Part shown: piece by piece, positions 1 to 7,131 of the stretch
How the letters are laid out: the number at the start of each line of letters is the position of its first letter
Position numbering within the stretch: the first letter of the stretch is position 1
NCBI GenBank assembly: GCA_964593895.1
Contig: CAZQKL010000023.1
Location: 1 to 20,847 of the forward strand
DNA from: CAZQKL01 sp964593895 [NCBI: uncultured bacterium]
Lineage (GTDB): Bacteria; DYJV01
Reading direction: 5' to 3'
Length of the DNA stretch: 20,847 nucleotides
Position numbers and translations under genes: made by a program
The notes under the pieces: model-generated
What the model was told of the DNA's origin: nothing
Seen by the model: only the letters and a program-made list of their open reading frames with translations
Database searches by the model: none

Positions 1-744
1 ACTTTTTATACTAAATATATTTGATGGAACAGCAAATACTTCTTTTCCCTGCTCCAGAGCAAAATTTGCAGTAATAATAGAACCGCTTCTTTCTCCTGCC
101 TCAACTACAACAACTCCTTTTGACAAACCACTTATAATTCTATTTCTTTTTGGGAAATTTTTTGCTTCAGGCTTTTCTCCAAATTGAAATTCTGTTACAA
201 CCAGACCATTTTCAAATATTTTTTCATACAATCTTCTATTTTCAGAAGGATAAACAACATCAATTCCATTTCCAATTACTGCAACTGTTTTCCCATTATT
301 TTCAAGTGCTGTTCTATGGACAATTGAATCTATTCCCCTTGCAAGACCTGAAACAACTAAAATTTCATTTTCAACAAGTTCTTTAACTAAAAATTCAGAA
401 ACTTTTTTTCCGTATGAGGATGGCTTTCTTGTTCCTACAACTGCAATTTTATCTTGAAAATTCAATAAATTTATATCTCCTTTACAGTAAAGAATTGGAG
501 GAGGAGCATGGATGTTTTTAAGTTCTTGAGGATAATTTTCATCTAAATAGGAAAGAATTTTAACATTATTTTTTTTAGCTAATTCAATCTCTTTTTCAGC
601 TTTTTCCAGTAATTCATTTAAATTTGAACATTCTAAAACATCTTCAAGAATAATTTTAGGATTTTTATACTTTTCAATTAACTCAATAAATTTAACTTCT
701 CCAATTCCTCTGACATTTTTAAGAGCAATCAGATATTCAAGCAT
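1..744 (-). CDS. dprA: DNA processing protein DprA, C-terminus cut by left edge
   Basis: DprA loads RecA onto incoming single-stranded DNA during natural transformation. The 248 visible residues run without a stop to the window edge, so the end is missing. They begin with a short helical region containing VRGIGEVK (11-18) and continue into the Rossmann-like DprA fold. Family motifs visible are GTRKPSSYG (104-112), SGLARGID (132-139) followed by H143, VIGNGIDVVYP (156-166), FPKRNRIISGLS (198-208, the family usually reads FP.RNRIIAGLS) and SGSIITA (220-226). The ATG at 744-742 lies inside the end of the macro-domain gene (8-base overlap ATGCTTGA), which suggests translational coupling. It is the last visible gene of a minus-strand unit. 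Identification is firm. Whether the organism is transformable cannot be judged, since DprA is widespread in bacteria not known to be competent. Confidence 0.95.
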   Translation of the reverse strand, partial: MLEYLIALKNVRGIGEVKFIELIEKYKNPKIILEDVLECSNLNELLEKAEKEIELAKKNNVKILSYLDENYPQELKNIHAPPPILYCKGDINLLNFQDKIAVVGTRKPSSYGKKVSEFLVKELVENEILVVSGLARGIDSIVHRTALENNGKTVAVIGNGIDVVYPSENRRLYEKIFENGLVVTEFQFGEKPEAKNFPKRNRIISGLSKGVVVVEAGERSGSIITANFALEQGKEVFAVPSNIFSIKS

Positions 745-1288
745 CTTTTACAAGTTCTTGCAAAGTGTTTTTATAAATATTAAAGTCTCTTTCACTATAA
801 AGAACAAATCTAACCTCTTCAAGACCTTTATTTTTTTTAAGAAAATCAATTACAGTTGATAATGCAACTTTTGAAGCTTCTTTTACTGGATAACCGTAAG
901 CTCCTGTACTTATTGAAGGGAATGATATTGTTTTATAACCTTCTTTTAAAGCAAGAGCTAATGAATTTCTATAAGCATTTGCAAGAAGTTTTTCAGGCTC
1001 TTTATCTCTCCCATAGATTGGACCTACTGTATGAATAACCTTTTTTGCAGGTAAATTTCCAGCAGTTGTAATTACTGCTTCACCTGTTGGTAGATATCCA
1101 CCAATTTTCTCTCTTATTTTTTTACATTCCTCTAATATTGCAGGTCCACCTGCTCTATGAATTGCACCATCAACTCCTCCTCCACCTAATAGAGAAGAAT
1201 TTGCAGCATTAACAATTACATCTGTTTCCTGCTTTGTTATATCACCCTGAACCAATCTCAATTTGCATCCATTGATAATTATTTCCAT
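737..1288 (-). CDS. Macro domain protein, probable O-acetyl-ADP-ribose / ADP-ribosyl hydrolase
   Basis: This 183-residue protein is a single macro domain, the usual length for stand-alone bacterial enzymes of the YmdB/MacroD type, which remove ADP-ribose from acyl groups or proteins. Visible motifs are GDIT (15-18), VNAANSSLLGGGGVDGAIH (26-44), containing the catalytic-type Asn/Asp residues and the glycine-rich ligand loop, and PSISTGAYGYP (124-134), which binds the diphosphate in the family. A strong Shine-Dalgarno (AGGAGGGG on the minus strand, about 1292-1299) lies just before ATG 1288-1286. Its stop overlaps the dprA start by 8 bases. The family is certain. The exact substrate (O-acetyl-ADP-ribose, ADP-ribosylated protein or ADP-ribosylated nucleic acid) is not visible in the sequence. 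Confidence 0.93.
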   Translation of the reverse strand: MEIIINGCKLRLVQGDITKQETDVIVNAANSSLLGGGGVDGAIHRAGGPAILEECKKIREKIGGYLPTGEAVITTAGNLPAKKVIHTVGPIYGRDKEPEKLLANAYRNSLALALKEGYKTISFPSISTGAYGYPVKEASKVALSTVIDFLKKNKGLEEVRFVLYSERDFNIYKNTLQELVKDA

Positions 1289-1300
1289 AAAACCCCTCCT

Positions 1301-2527
1301 TTAAGAGTAAATTTTTTTTGCAATTTTTATAATTTCCATAACTCTATCTGTATATTTATGCTCATTCATAACCCTTTTATAAGCATTTTCAATAATTTTT
1401 TCTCTCTCTTTTTTATCCTTCAAATATTTTTCCACTAAATCTGGGATTTCATCAATACTTTTATAACATACAACCTCTTTATCAATTTCAAATAGGTCTT
1501 CAATCTGTTTTCTGTAATCTGTAATTATAAATCTTCTACATGCTGGAACATCAAAAACCCTCTGATTTACAGCATTTTTCATTTGCATGCTCGTTGTGTT
1601 AAAATTTATCTCAGCAAGATTGTAAATAAATGGCAAATCTTCATAATAATTAACTTCAGGGAAATAATAGATTTTATCTCTGAAATATTTTTTCCATCTA
1701 TTATCACCAACAATTAATGGTTTAAATTTTACAATACTTTTAACACATTTATATCTATAAATTCGCGTTGCTTCCCATGTTACAAGTGTTTCAAAGTAAG
1801 TTTTAGATTCTTCAGGTAATTTTTCAAAAATTTTGTATATCTCAAAATAATTTCTTTTTAAAAACTCTGAAACACTTCTAATACTACTTTTTTCAAAATC
1901 TACAGCAATTTTTCTATAAAGTTTTTTAAAACTTTCTGGTGCAATGCATTTTTCATACACATCATTAACCTGATCAATCATTGATTTTCCAACAAAACAT
2001 ATATCCCGTTTAATTGTTTTATAAATATTTTTCTCAATGGGAATATATTTAAATCTTGTATGGTCTGTTGCCAAAGGAAGATAGTAAACATTTTTAAACC
2101 CTATATTTTTCATATCTTCAATGTTATCTTTATCCCAGGTTAAAATACAGCAATAATCAGAAATATTTTTTCTGTAATATCTAATTATCAAATTTGGATT
2201 ATCCACATACCATGACAAGATTGGCATTTGAATTTTTTCAAAAAATTCCATTAAAATTCCTTCTCTATCAATTCCAAGATGATTTATTGTAAAGGTAAAA
2301 TCAGGCTTAAAACTTGAAATCTTTTCAATTAAAGTAGAAATAAACTTTTCAGTTAAATATTCTTTTGTTTCAAGTATTATTGTATCGTATTGAAATCCAA
2401 GTATATTTAAAGCTTTGATTATTTCGCCAATAAGGAAATATTTTGATGTTATTAATAAAATTTTTGTATCTTCTAAATTTTTGCTTTTAAATTTTTTATA
2501 TTTTAACTTTCTTAAATTAAAATTCAT
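1301..2527 (-). CDS. CgeB-like family 1-type glycosyltransferase
   Basis: This 408-residue cytosolic protein has no signal peptide or clear membrane segment. It resembles the CgeB/DUF3880 glycosyltransferases. An N-terminal Rossmann half begins KILLITSKYFLIGEIIKAL (about 22-40) and contains the 'SWYVDNPN' segment (about 124-131) typical of this family, then a stretch ending 'LPLATDHTRF'. The C-terminal half carries the nucleotide-sugar-binding features NFNTTSMQMKNAVNQRVFD and ACRRFIITDYRKQIEDLF (about 314-350), then the usual C-terminal 'YTDRVMEI' helix. The start lies inside the preceding GNAT gene (11-base overlap), so the two are probably co-translated. Known members decorate spore coats, flagellins or surface polysaccharides. 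Donor and acceptor cannot be told here. Class is likely; the precise role is open. Confidence 0.75.
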   Translation of the reverse strand: MNFNLRKLKYKKFKSKNLEDTKILLITSKYFLIGEIIKALNILGFQYDTIILETKEYLTEKFISTLIEKISSFKPDFTFTINHLGIDREGILMEFFEKIQMPILSWYVDNPNLIIRYYRKNISDYCCILTWDKDNIEDMKNIGFKNVYYLPLATDHTRFKYIPIEKNIYKTIKRDICFVGKSMIDQVNDVYEKCIAPESFKKLYRKIAVDFEKSSIRSVSEFLKRNYFEIYKIFEKLPEESKTYFETLVTWEATRIYRYKCVKSIVKFKPLIVGDNRWKKYFRDKIYYFPEVNYYEDLPFIYNLAEINFNTTSMQMKNAVNQRVFDVPACRRFIITDYRKQIEDLFEIDKEVVCYKSIDEIPDLVEKYLKDKKEREKIIENAYKRVMNEHKYTDRVMEIIKIAKKIYS

Positions 2528-3080
2528 AATCAGTTTTAGCTTGCAAATCGTACATCATTACTGTTACATCGTATAATTCTCCTTCTTCTGTCATAAAATA
2601 ATCTTCAAGGTCACATTTTCTTGAAAATCCCAATTTTCTAAAAGCTTTTATTAGTCTATAATGTTCTGAAATAATTTCAGCAATAACAAATTTTAAATTA
2701 AGCTCTTTTGCTATCTTTAATAAAGATTTAACCATGTATGAACCAAGACCAACCCCTCTAAATTCCTTATCAAGAAAAAGTCTTATTTCTGCCATATGTC
2801 TTTTTGATTTTGTCATAAAATGTAAAGTTGCATTTCCCACAATTTTATTATCATAAATAGCAACAATTGGTAATACTTTTGTAAAATCAAGTTTTTCATA
2901 CCATCTTTCCACAACTTCTCTCTTTTTTACTTTGTCTTTCAAGAATTTCATATCACTTTCATCTGCCCTCTGAAATAATTCATAAACAAGTTCTTTATCT
3001 GAAGGGATAGTTGGTCTTATTAAAACTTTCTTATAATTTGTCAATGTTACAAAGTCTCTAAAATTTTTTACTTTTTTCAT
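2517..3080 (-). CDS. GNAT-family N-acetyltransferase
   Basis: This 187-residue protein transfers an acyl group from acetyl-CoA to an unknown amine. The N-terminal IRPTIPSDKELVYELF (21-36) is the usual GNAT opening. IVGNATLHF (80-88) and the MAEIRLFLDKEFRGVGLGSYMV stretch (96-117) form the central strands and motif A, with the acetyl-CoA pyrophosphate loop R-G-V-G-L-G at 108-113. FRKLGF (about 147-152) is motif B. An N-terminal extension of about 18 residues precedes the domain. The ATG at 3080 is preceded by an AGGGGG Shine-Dalgarno (minus strand, around 3086-3091), and the gene is first in the minus-strand unit. It resembles GNAT proteins with 'LRPIRPEDE'-type starts that act on proteins such as acetyl-CoA synthetase, but it lacks their fused domains, so the substrate is unknown. 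Confidence 0.88.
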   Translation of the reverse strand: MKKVKNFRDFVTLTNYKKVLIRPTIPSDKELVYELFQRADESDMKFLKDKVKKREVVERWYEKLDFTKVLPIVAIYDNKIVGNATLHFMTKSKRHMAEIRLFLDKEFRGVGLGSYMVKSLLKIAKELNLKFVIAEIISEHYRLIKAFRKLGFSRKCDLEDYFMTEEGELYDVTVMMYDLQAKTDYEF

Positions 3081-3114
3081 CTTAGCCCCCTAAAATATTA
3101 AATTGATAATTAAG

Positions 3115-3142
3115 TTTTTATTAATTTTTACTTTTTTGTCAA
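3115..3142 (-). promoter_or_regulatory. Probable promoter of the GNAT-glycosyltransferase-macro-dprA unit
   Basis: On the minus strand, TTGACA (3142-3137) is a perfect -35 match. Sixteen bases downstream is TAAAAA (3120-3115), a fair -10. Transcription would start near 3108, giving a leader of roughly 28 bases that contains the AGGGGG ribosome site of the GNAT gene. Confidence 0.5.
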
Positions 3143-3154
3143 ATAAATTTTTTA

Positions 3155-3182
3155 TTGACATTAATTTTTTTTTCGCTATCTT
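3155..3182 (+). promoter_or_regulatory. Probable promoter of the seven-gene plus-strand operon, possibly leaderless
   Basis: A perfect TTGACA (3155-3160) is followed 16 bases later by TATCTT (3177-3182). The predicted start of transcription is about 3189, only some 5 bases before the ATG at 3194, and no Shine-Dalgarno sequence is present. Downstream genes in the same operon do have one. The mRNA may therefore be leaderless or nearly so. Confidence 0.5.
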
Positions 3183-3193
3183 GTAAAACTTAA

Positions 3194-4870
3194 ATGGATA
3201 TGAAAAATTTAAAAAAGAAATTAGAAAAAATAAACAGAAAATCTTATAAATTATACAAACAGATAGAAGGGGAATATAAAATTAATAAAGATACAATCTT
3301 ATCAATTGACCATTGTCAGCAAGACCCCTTTGCATCTCCTTCAAAAATAAAAATAATTTCAAAATTAAAATTCCCAAAAGAACTTTACAACAATGATATA
3401 AGGAAATTAGCTTTAGAAGATTTTATTGTAAGAAATTTCAAACAAAAGATAGATAAATTTTCAAGAAAAAGAGGAACAGGCCATAGTGGGTTATACTTTG
3501 TAGAAGCTGGTGGTCAGAAAGTTCTAAAAAGGTCATCAAGTGAAATATTTAATAATTCCATAGAAATAAGATTTTTTGCTGGACTTCCTGGGATTGGAAG
3601 GAGAATAGATAGCCTAACAGCAATAAAAATGCTTGTAGAAGAAATTCCTTCATGCATAGATGTGTTTGACTTTAAATATTACAACAAAAAAAATGTTTAC
3701 GATTTTGTTAACTTAATTGAAGACCAAGAATATATAAGAAATAATATTTCAAAAAAGAAAATTGTTGCGTTTATTGGAAATAATTCTATATTACCAAGAA
3801 AATCTGGTGTAGAAGATACTCCCTTAAAAAATGGTATACCATTTAAATCTCCAAAATCAATGGAAGTAGAATTTGAAACACTTCATCATGGTAAAATAAA
3901 AGGAATGGGAATTCCTGAGGGGGTAACTTTAATTGTTGGAGGAGGATTTCATGGAAAATCAACTCTTTTAAATGCTATTTCTCATGGAATTTATAACCAT
4001 ATTCCTGGAGATGGTAGAGAATGGGTTATTTCATGTAAAGACACTGTGAAAGTGAGAAGTGAAGATGGGAGATTTATTGAAAAAGTTGATATTTCACCTT
4101 TTATAAAAAATCTTCCCCAGAATAAAGATACTAAAAAATTTTCAACAGAAAATGCATCTGGCTCAACATCAATTTCTGCAAGTATAATTGAAAATATTGA
4201 AGTTGGAGCAAAACTATTTTTAATTGATGAAGATACTACTGCAACTAATTTCCTTATAAGAGATGCAAGAATACAAAAATTAATACCAAAAGAGAAAGAA
4301 CCAATAACACCATTTATAGATAAGGTTCAAACTCTTTATAAAGATTTTGGAATATCTACTATAATGGTGATTGGAGGCTCTGGAGATTACCTTGAAGTTG
4401 CTGATAAAATTATATCAATGGAAAATTATTTGCCTTTTGATAAAACTGAGAAAGCAAAAAAAATTATTAAAGAACTACCTTCACAGAGGGAAATTGAAAG
4501 TGACCCATATTTTGGTATTATTAAAAAGAGAATTCCATTAAGAAAAAGCTTTAGGGCCAAAAAAATAAAAGCAAAAGGGAAAAAAGAGTTAATTTTTGGA
4601 AAAGAAGTGATTGATATTTCTTATGTTGAGCAAATTGTTTCAACTTCCCAAACAAGATGCATTGGTGAAATAATAAATTATTTGAGTAAAAATATATTTA
4701 ATGAAAAGATTTCAATTTCTGAAGCTCTTGAAATTTTTTATGAAAAATTTCATAAATTTGGATTTAAACTTTTATTTAAAAATCCTCCAGGTAATCTTTC
4801 TTTACCAAGAAAATTTGAAGTTGCAGGAACTATAAATAGATTAAGAACTTTAATAATCAAAGATGATTAA
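3194..4870 (+). CDS. Predicted ATPase of the ABC class (ABC_ATPase family)
   Basis: This 558-residue soluble protein belongs to the 'predicted ATPase of the ABC class' family (recalled as Pfam ABC_ATPase / COG3044), whose role is unknown. The first 240 residues carry the family-specific segments LSIDHCQQDPFASPSKI (36-52), GTGHSGLYF and the IEIRFFAGLPGIGRRI region. The nucleotide domain has an atypical Walker A, GGGFHGKST (249-257), a signature-like ASGSTS (321-326) and Walker B LFLIDED (341-347), followed by TTATNFLIRD and an IMVIGGSGDY strand. There are no membrane segments. The ATG at 3194 has no Shine-Dalgarno; a second ATG at 3200 is possible. Its last 8 bases overlap the next gene, an Opp/Dpp-type ATPase. 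Family assignment is strong. Function is unknown and this is not a classical transporter subunit. Confidence 0.9.
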   Translation: MDMKNLKKKLEKINRKSYKLYKQIEGEYKINKDTILSIDHCQQDPFASPSKIKIISKLKFPKELYNNDIRKLALEDFIVRNFKQKIDKFSRKRGTGHSGLYFVEAGGQKVLKRSSSEIFNNSIEIRFFAGLPGIGRRIDSLTAIKMLVEEIPSCIDVFDFKYYNKKNVYDFVNLIEDQEYIRNNISKKKIVAFIGNNSILPRKSGVEDTPLKNGIPFKSPKSMEVEFETLHHGKIKGMGIPEGVTLIVGGGFHGKSTLLNAISHGIYNHIPGDGREWVISCKDTVKVRSEDGRFIEKVDISPFIKNLPQNKDTKKFSTENASGSTSISASIIENIEVGAKLFLIDEDTTATNFLIRDARIQKLIPKEKEPITPFIDKVQTLYKDFGISTIMVIGGSGDYLEVADKIISMENYLPFDKTEKAKKIIKELPSQREIESDPYFGIIKKRIPLRKSFRAKKIKAKGKKELIFGKEVIDISYVEQIVSTSQTRCIGEIINYLSKNIFNEKISISEALEIFYEKFHKFGFKLLFKNPPGNLSLPRKFEVAGTINRLRTLIIKDD

Positions 4871-5591
4871 ATTAATTAACATTTCAAAAAGCTATGGTAA
4901 AAATAAAGTTTTAAAAAATATAAATCTTGAAATAAAAAAAGGTGAAGTTCTTGCGCTTGTTGGTGAAAGTGGAAGTGGAAAAACAACTTTATCTAAAATA
5001 ATTATTGGAATAGAAAAACCTGATAGCGGTGAAGTTTTATTTGAAGGAGAAAATATTTTTAAGTTTGACAGAAAAAAACTAATAAATTTTAGGAAAAAAA
5101 CTCAATACATTTTTCAAGACCCATATTCTTCTTTAAATCCAAGATTAAAAATTGGAACAAGTATCAAAGAACCTCTCCTGCTTTTTAGAAACATAAAAAA
5201 TAAAAAAGAAAAAGTAATTGAAACAATGAAAATTTGCGGATTAACTGAGGAATTTTACGATAAATTTCCTCACCAGTTAAGTGGAGGACAAAGACAGAGA
5301 GCTGTAATTGCAAGGGCACTTGTTATTAATCCTGAGTTTATAATTGCAGATGAACCTGTCTCATCTTTAGATGTTTCAGTTCAGGCACAAATTTTAAATC
5401 TTTTAAAAAATCTTCATGAAAAATTCAGGTTAACCATGTTATTTATAACTCACGACTTTTCAGTTGTTAGATTTATTGCTGATAGAATTGCAGTTATGAA
5501 AGAAGGTGAGATTGTGGAAGTTGCAACTAATGAAAAAATTTTTCAAAATCCTACTCACAATTATACTAAATTACTACTGGAGGCAATTTAA
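4863..5591 (+). CDS. ABC transporter ATP-binding protein, oligopeptide/nickel (OppF/DppF) type
   Basis: This 242-residue ATPase would energise an import permease on the inner face of the membrane. All ABC motifs are intact: Walker A GESGSGKTT (34-42), Q-loop Q85 in IFQDPYSSLNPR, which is diagnostic of the Opp/Dpp group, signature LSGGQRQR (139-146), Walker B FIIADEP (159-165), D-loop SSLD (167-170) and switch His197. The C-terminal NPTHNYTKLLLEAI is also typical of OppF/DppF, but the usual longer tail is reduced. It overlaps the preceding gene by 8 bases and shares one base with the next. No permease or binding-protein gene is nearby, so it is an orphan whose partners, if any, lie elsewhere. 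The substrate could be peptides, nickel or sugars. Confidence 0.93.
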   Translation: MIKLINISKSYGKNKVLKNINLEIKKGEVLALVGESGSGKTTLSKIIIGIEKPDSGEVLFEGENIFKFDRKKLINFRKKTQYIFQDPYSSLNPRLKIGTSIKEPLLLFRNIKNKKEKVIETMKICGLTEEFYDKFPHQLSGGQRQRAVIARALVINPEFIIADEPVSSLDVSVQAQILNLLKNLHEKFRLTMLFITHDFSVVRFIADRIAVMKEGEIVEVATNEKIFQNPTHNYTKLLLEAI

Positions 5592-7129
5592 TGAAATATT
5601 TTAAATACTTAGTTTTTATCATTTCAGGAATTTTATTTTTTTCATTTTTAGGAAGAATAGATTTATGGGACCCTGATGAGCCAAGATATGTTGAAATTGC
5701 AAGAGAAATGATTTCTTTAAAACAATATCTAATTCCTCATTTAAATTCCCAAATTTATGCACATAAACCACCTCTTTTCTTCTGGGCAATTGCTTTTTTC
5801 TTTAAGACTTTTAATTCCTATTCTGAATTTATTGCAAGATTAACTCCAGCAATAAGTGGTTTATTAATTGTTATTTTAACTTATTTTTATTCAAAAAAAA
5901 TTTTTAATAATTTGAGAATTGGGGTTTTTTCAGCAATTGTAATATCAACAAATGTTTCAATGGTTCATCTTTCAAGAAGAGCAAATATTGATACTTTTTT
6001 TACTCTTTTTATTCTAATTTCAATTATTTTTCTACATTTTTACATTGAAAAAAGAAAAAATTTTTATATCTATATTTCAGGAATTTTTCAGGGAATAGCA
6101 ACTTTAATCAAAGGTCCACTTGGATTTATTATACCATTTTTGACCTTTGCTTCATTTTTAATTATTACTAATGATAAAGAAAACTTGAAAAAAGTTCCAT
6201 GGATAAAAACATTAATTGTAATTTTTGGTATCATTTCTCTCTGGATTATTCCTTCCTGGGTATATGGTGGAGATGAGTATATAAAACAATTAATTATTAA
6301 ACATGTTTTCAAAAGATATGCGGAAGGAGTAAATCATCCAAGGTCATTTTTTTACTATTTTTATATTTTCCCTCTTGATTTCTTACCTTGGTCTGTGTTT
6401 ATCCCTTATGTATTAAAAAAAATATTTTCACCCAAAAAAAAAATAGATAAAAAATTAATCTGGTTTTTATGCTATTTTTTCGTTAATTTTATATTTTTAT
6501 GCTTTTCAAAAGAGAAAAGAGGTTTATATCTTCTACCACTTTATCCTGCTATGAGTGTATTATATGGTTATGTTTTTGCAGAAAATTTTCATGGAAATGA
6601 AAAATTTTTTAAATACCCATATTTTTTTATAACCACAATTATTGGATTGCTATCTCTTGGTTGCGAAATTTATTACTTTTATAAAACAGGAAAGGTTAAT
6701 CCATACTTAACTGTAATTACTGCTTTTTCATTTTGGATTTCCTTTTTCTCTTTAAAATACATAAAAAGCATAATAACTTTATATTTTGCATCTGCAGGGC
6801 TTATCTTTTCTATATATTCGTTTATTTTTCCTCTTTTCAATCCTTTAAAAAGTCCAAAAATTTTCATCAAAAATTTAGTAAAAATCACAAAAAATATAGA
6901 TAATGTGCTTTTTTTCAGGTATATAAATCCAGGGTTTAACTTTTATTTAAAAAAAGACAGGTTAAATTTTTCAAAAAATGAAAAAGATTTGGAAAATTTC
7001 AAATATATTGTTATGAAATATAAAGAATTTAGAAAGGGAAAAATTAACTTAAAAGATTTTTCAATCATATATTCCCGAAAACTTGGTCATAGAAAACTTA
7101 TTTTATTAAAAAAACATGTTGGAGAATAA
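5591..7129 (+). CDS. ArnT-like / PMT-family membrane glycosyltransferase
   Basis: This 512-residue multi-pass membrane protein uses a lipid-phosphate-linked sugar to glycosylate a lipid or protein on the outer side of the membrane. A first membrane helix (about 4-20) is followed by LWDPDEPRYVEIAREM (25-40), the metal- and donor-binding loop of ArnT/PMT enzymes, then HKPPLFFW (58-65) and about ten further hydrophobic helices ending near residue 410. The C-terminal 100 residues are soluble and Lys-rich. GGAGG at 5579-5583 is its ribosome site, and its ATG overlaps the previous stop (TAATG). ArnT itself adds aminoarabinose to lipid A, but no arn genes are nearby, so the sugar and acceptor are unknown. 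A run of ten A at 6434-6443 lies within the reading frame. Confidence 0.87.
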   Translation: MKYFKYLVFIISGILFFSFLGRIDLWDPDEPRYVEIAREMISLKQYLIPHLNSQIYAHKPPLFFWAIAFFFKTFNSYSEFIARLTPAISGLLIVILTYFYSKKIFNNLRIGVFSAIVISTNVSMVHLSRRANIDTFFTLFILISIIFLHFYIEKRKNFYIYISGIFQGIATLIKGPLGFIIPFLTFASFLIITNDKENLKKVPWIKTLIVIFGIISLWIIPSWVYGGDEYIKQLIIKHVFKRYAEGVNHPRSFFYYFYIFPLDFLPWSVFIPYVLKKIFSPKKKIDKKLIWFLCYFFVNFIFLCFSKEKRGLYLLPLYPAMSVLYGYVFAENFHGNEKFFKYPYFFITTIIGLLSLGCEIYYFYKTGKVNPYLTVITAFSFWISFFSLKYIKSIITLYFASAGLIFSIYSFIFPLFNPLKSPKIFIKNLVKITKNIDNVLFFRYINPGFNFYLKKDRLNFSKNEKDLENFKYIVMKYKEFRKGKINLKDFSIIYSRKLGHRKLILLKKHVGE

Positions 7130-7131
7130 AA

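Noticed and set aside
150-386. Plus-strand open frame opposite dprA (78 codons)
   Set aside because: It is low-complexity (Phe, Gln and Leu rich) and lies wholly within the dprA coding sequence on the other strand.
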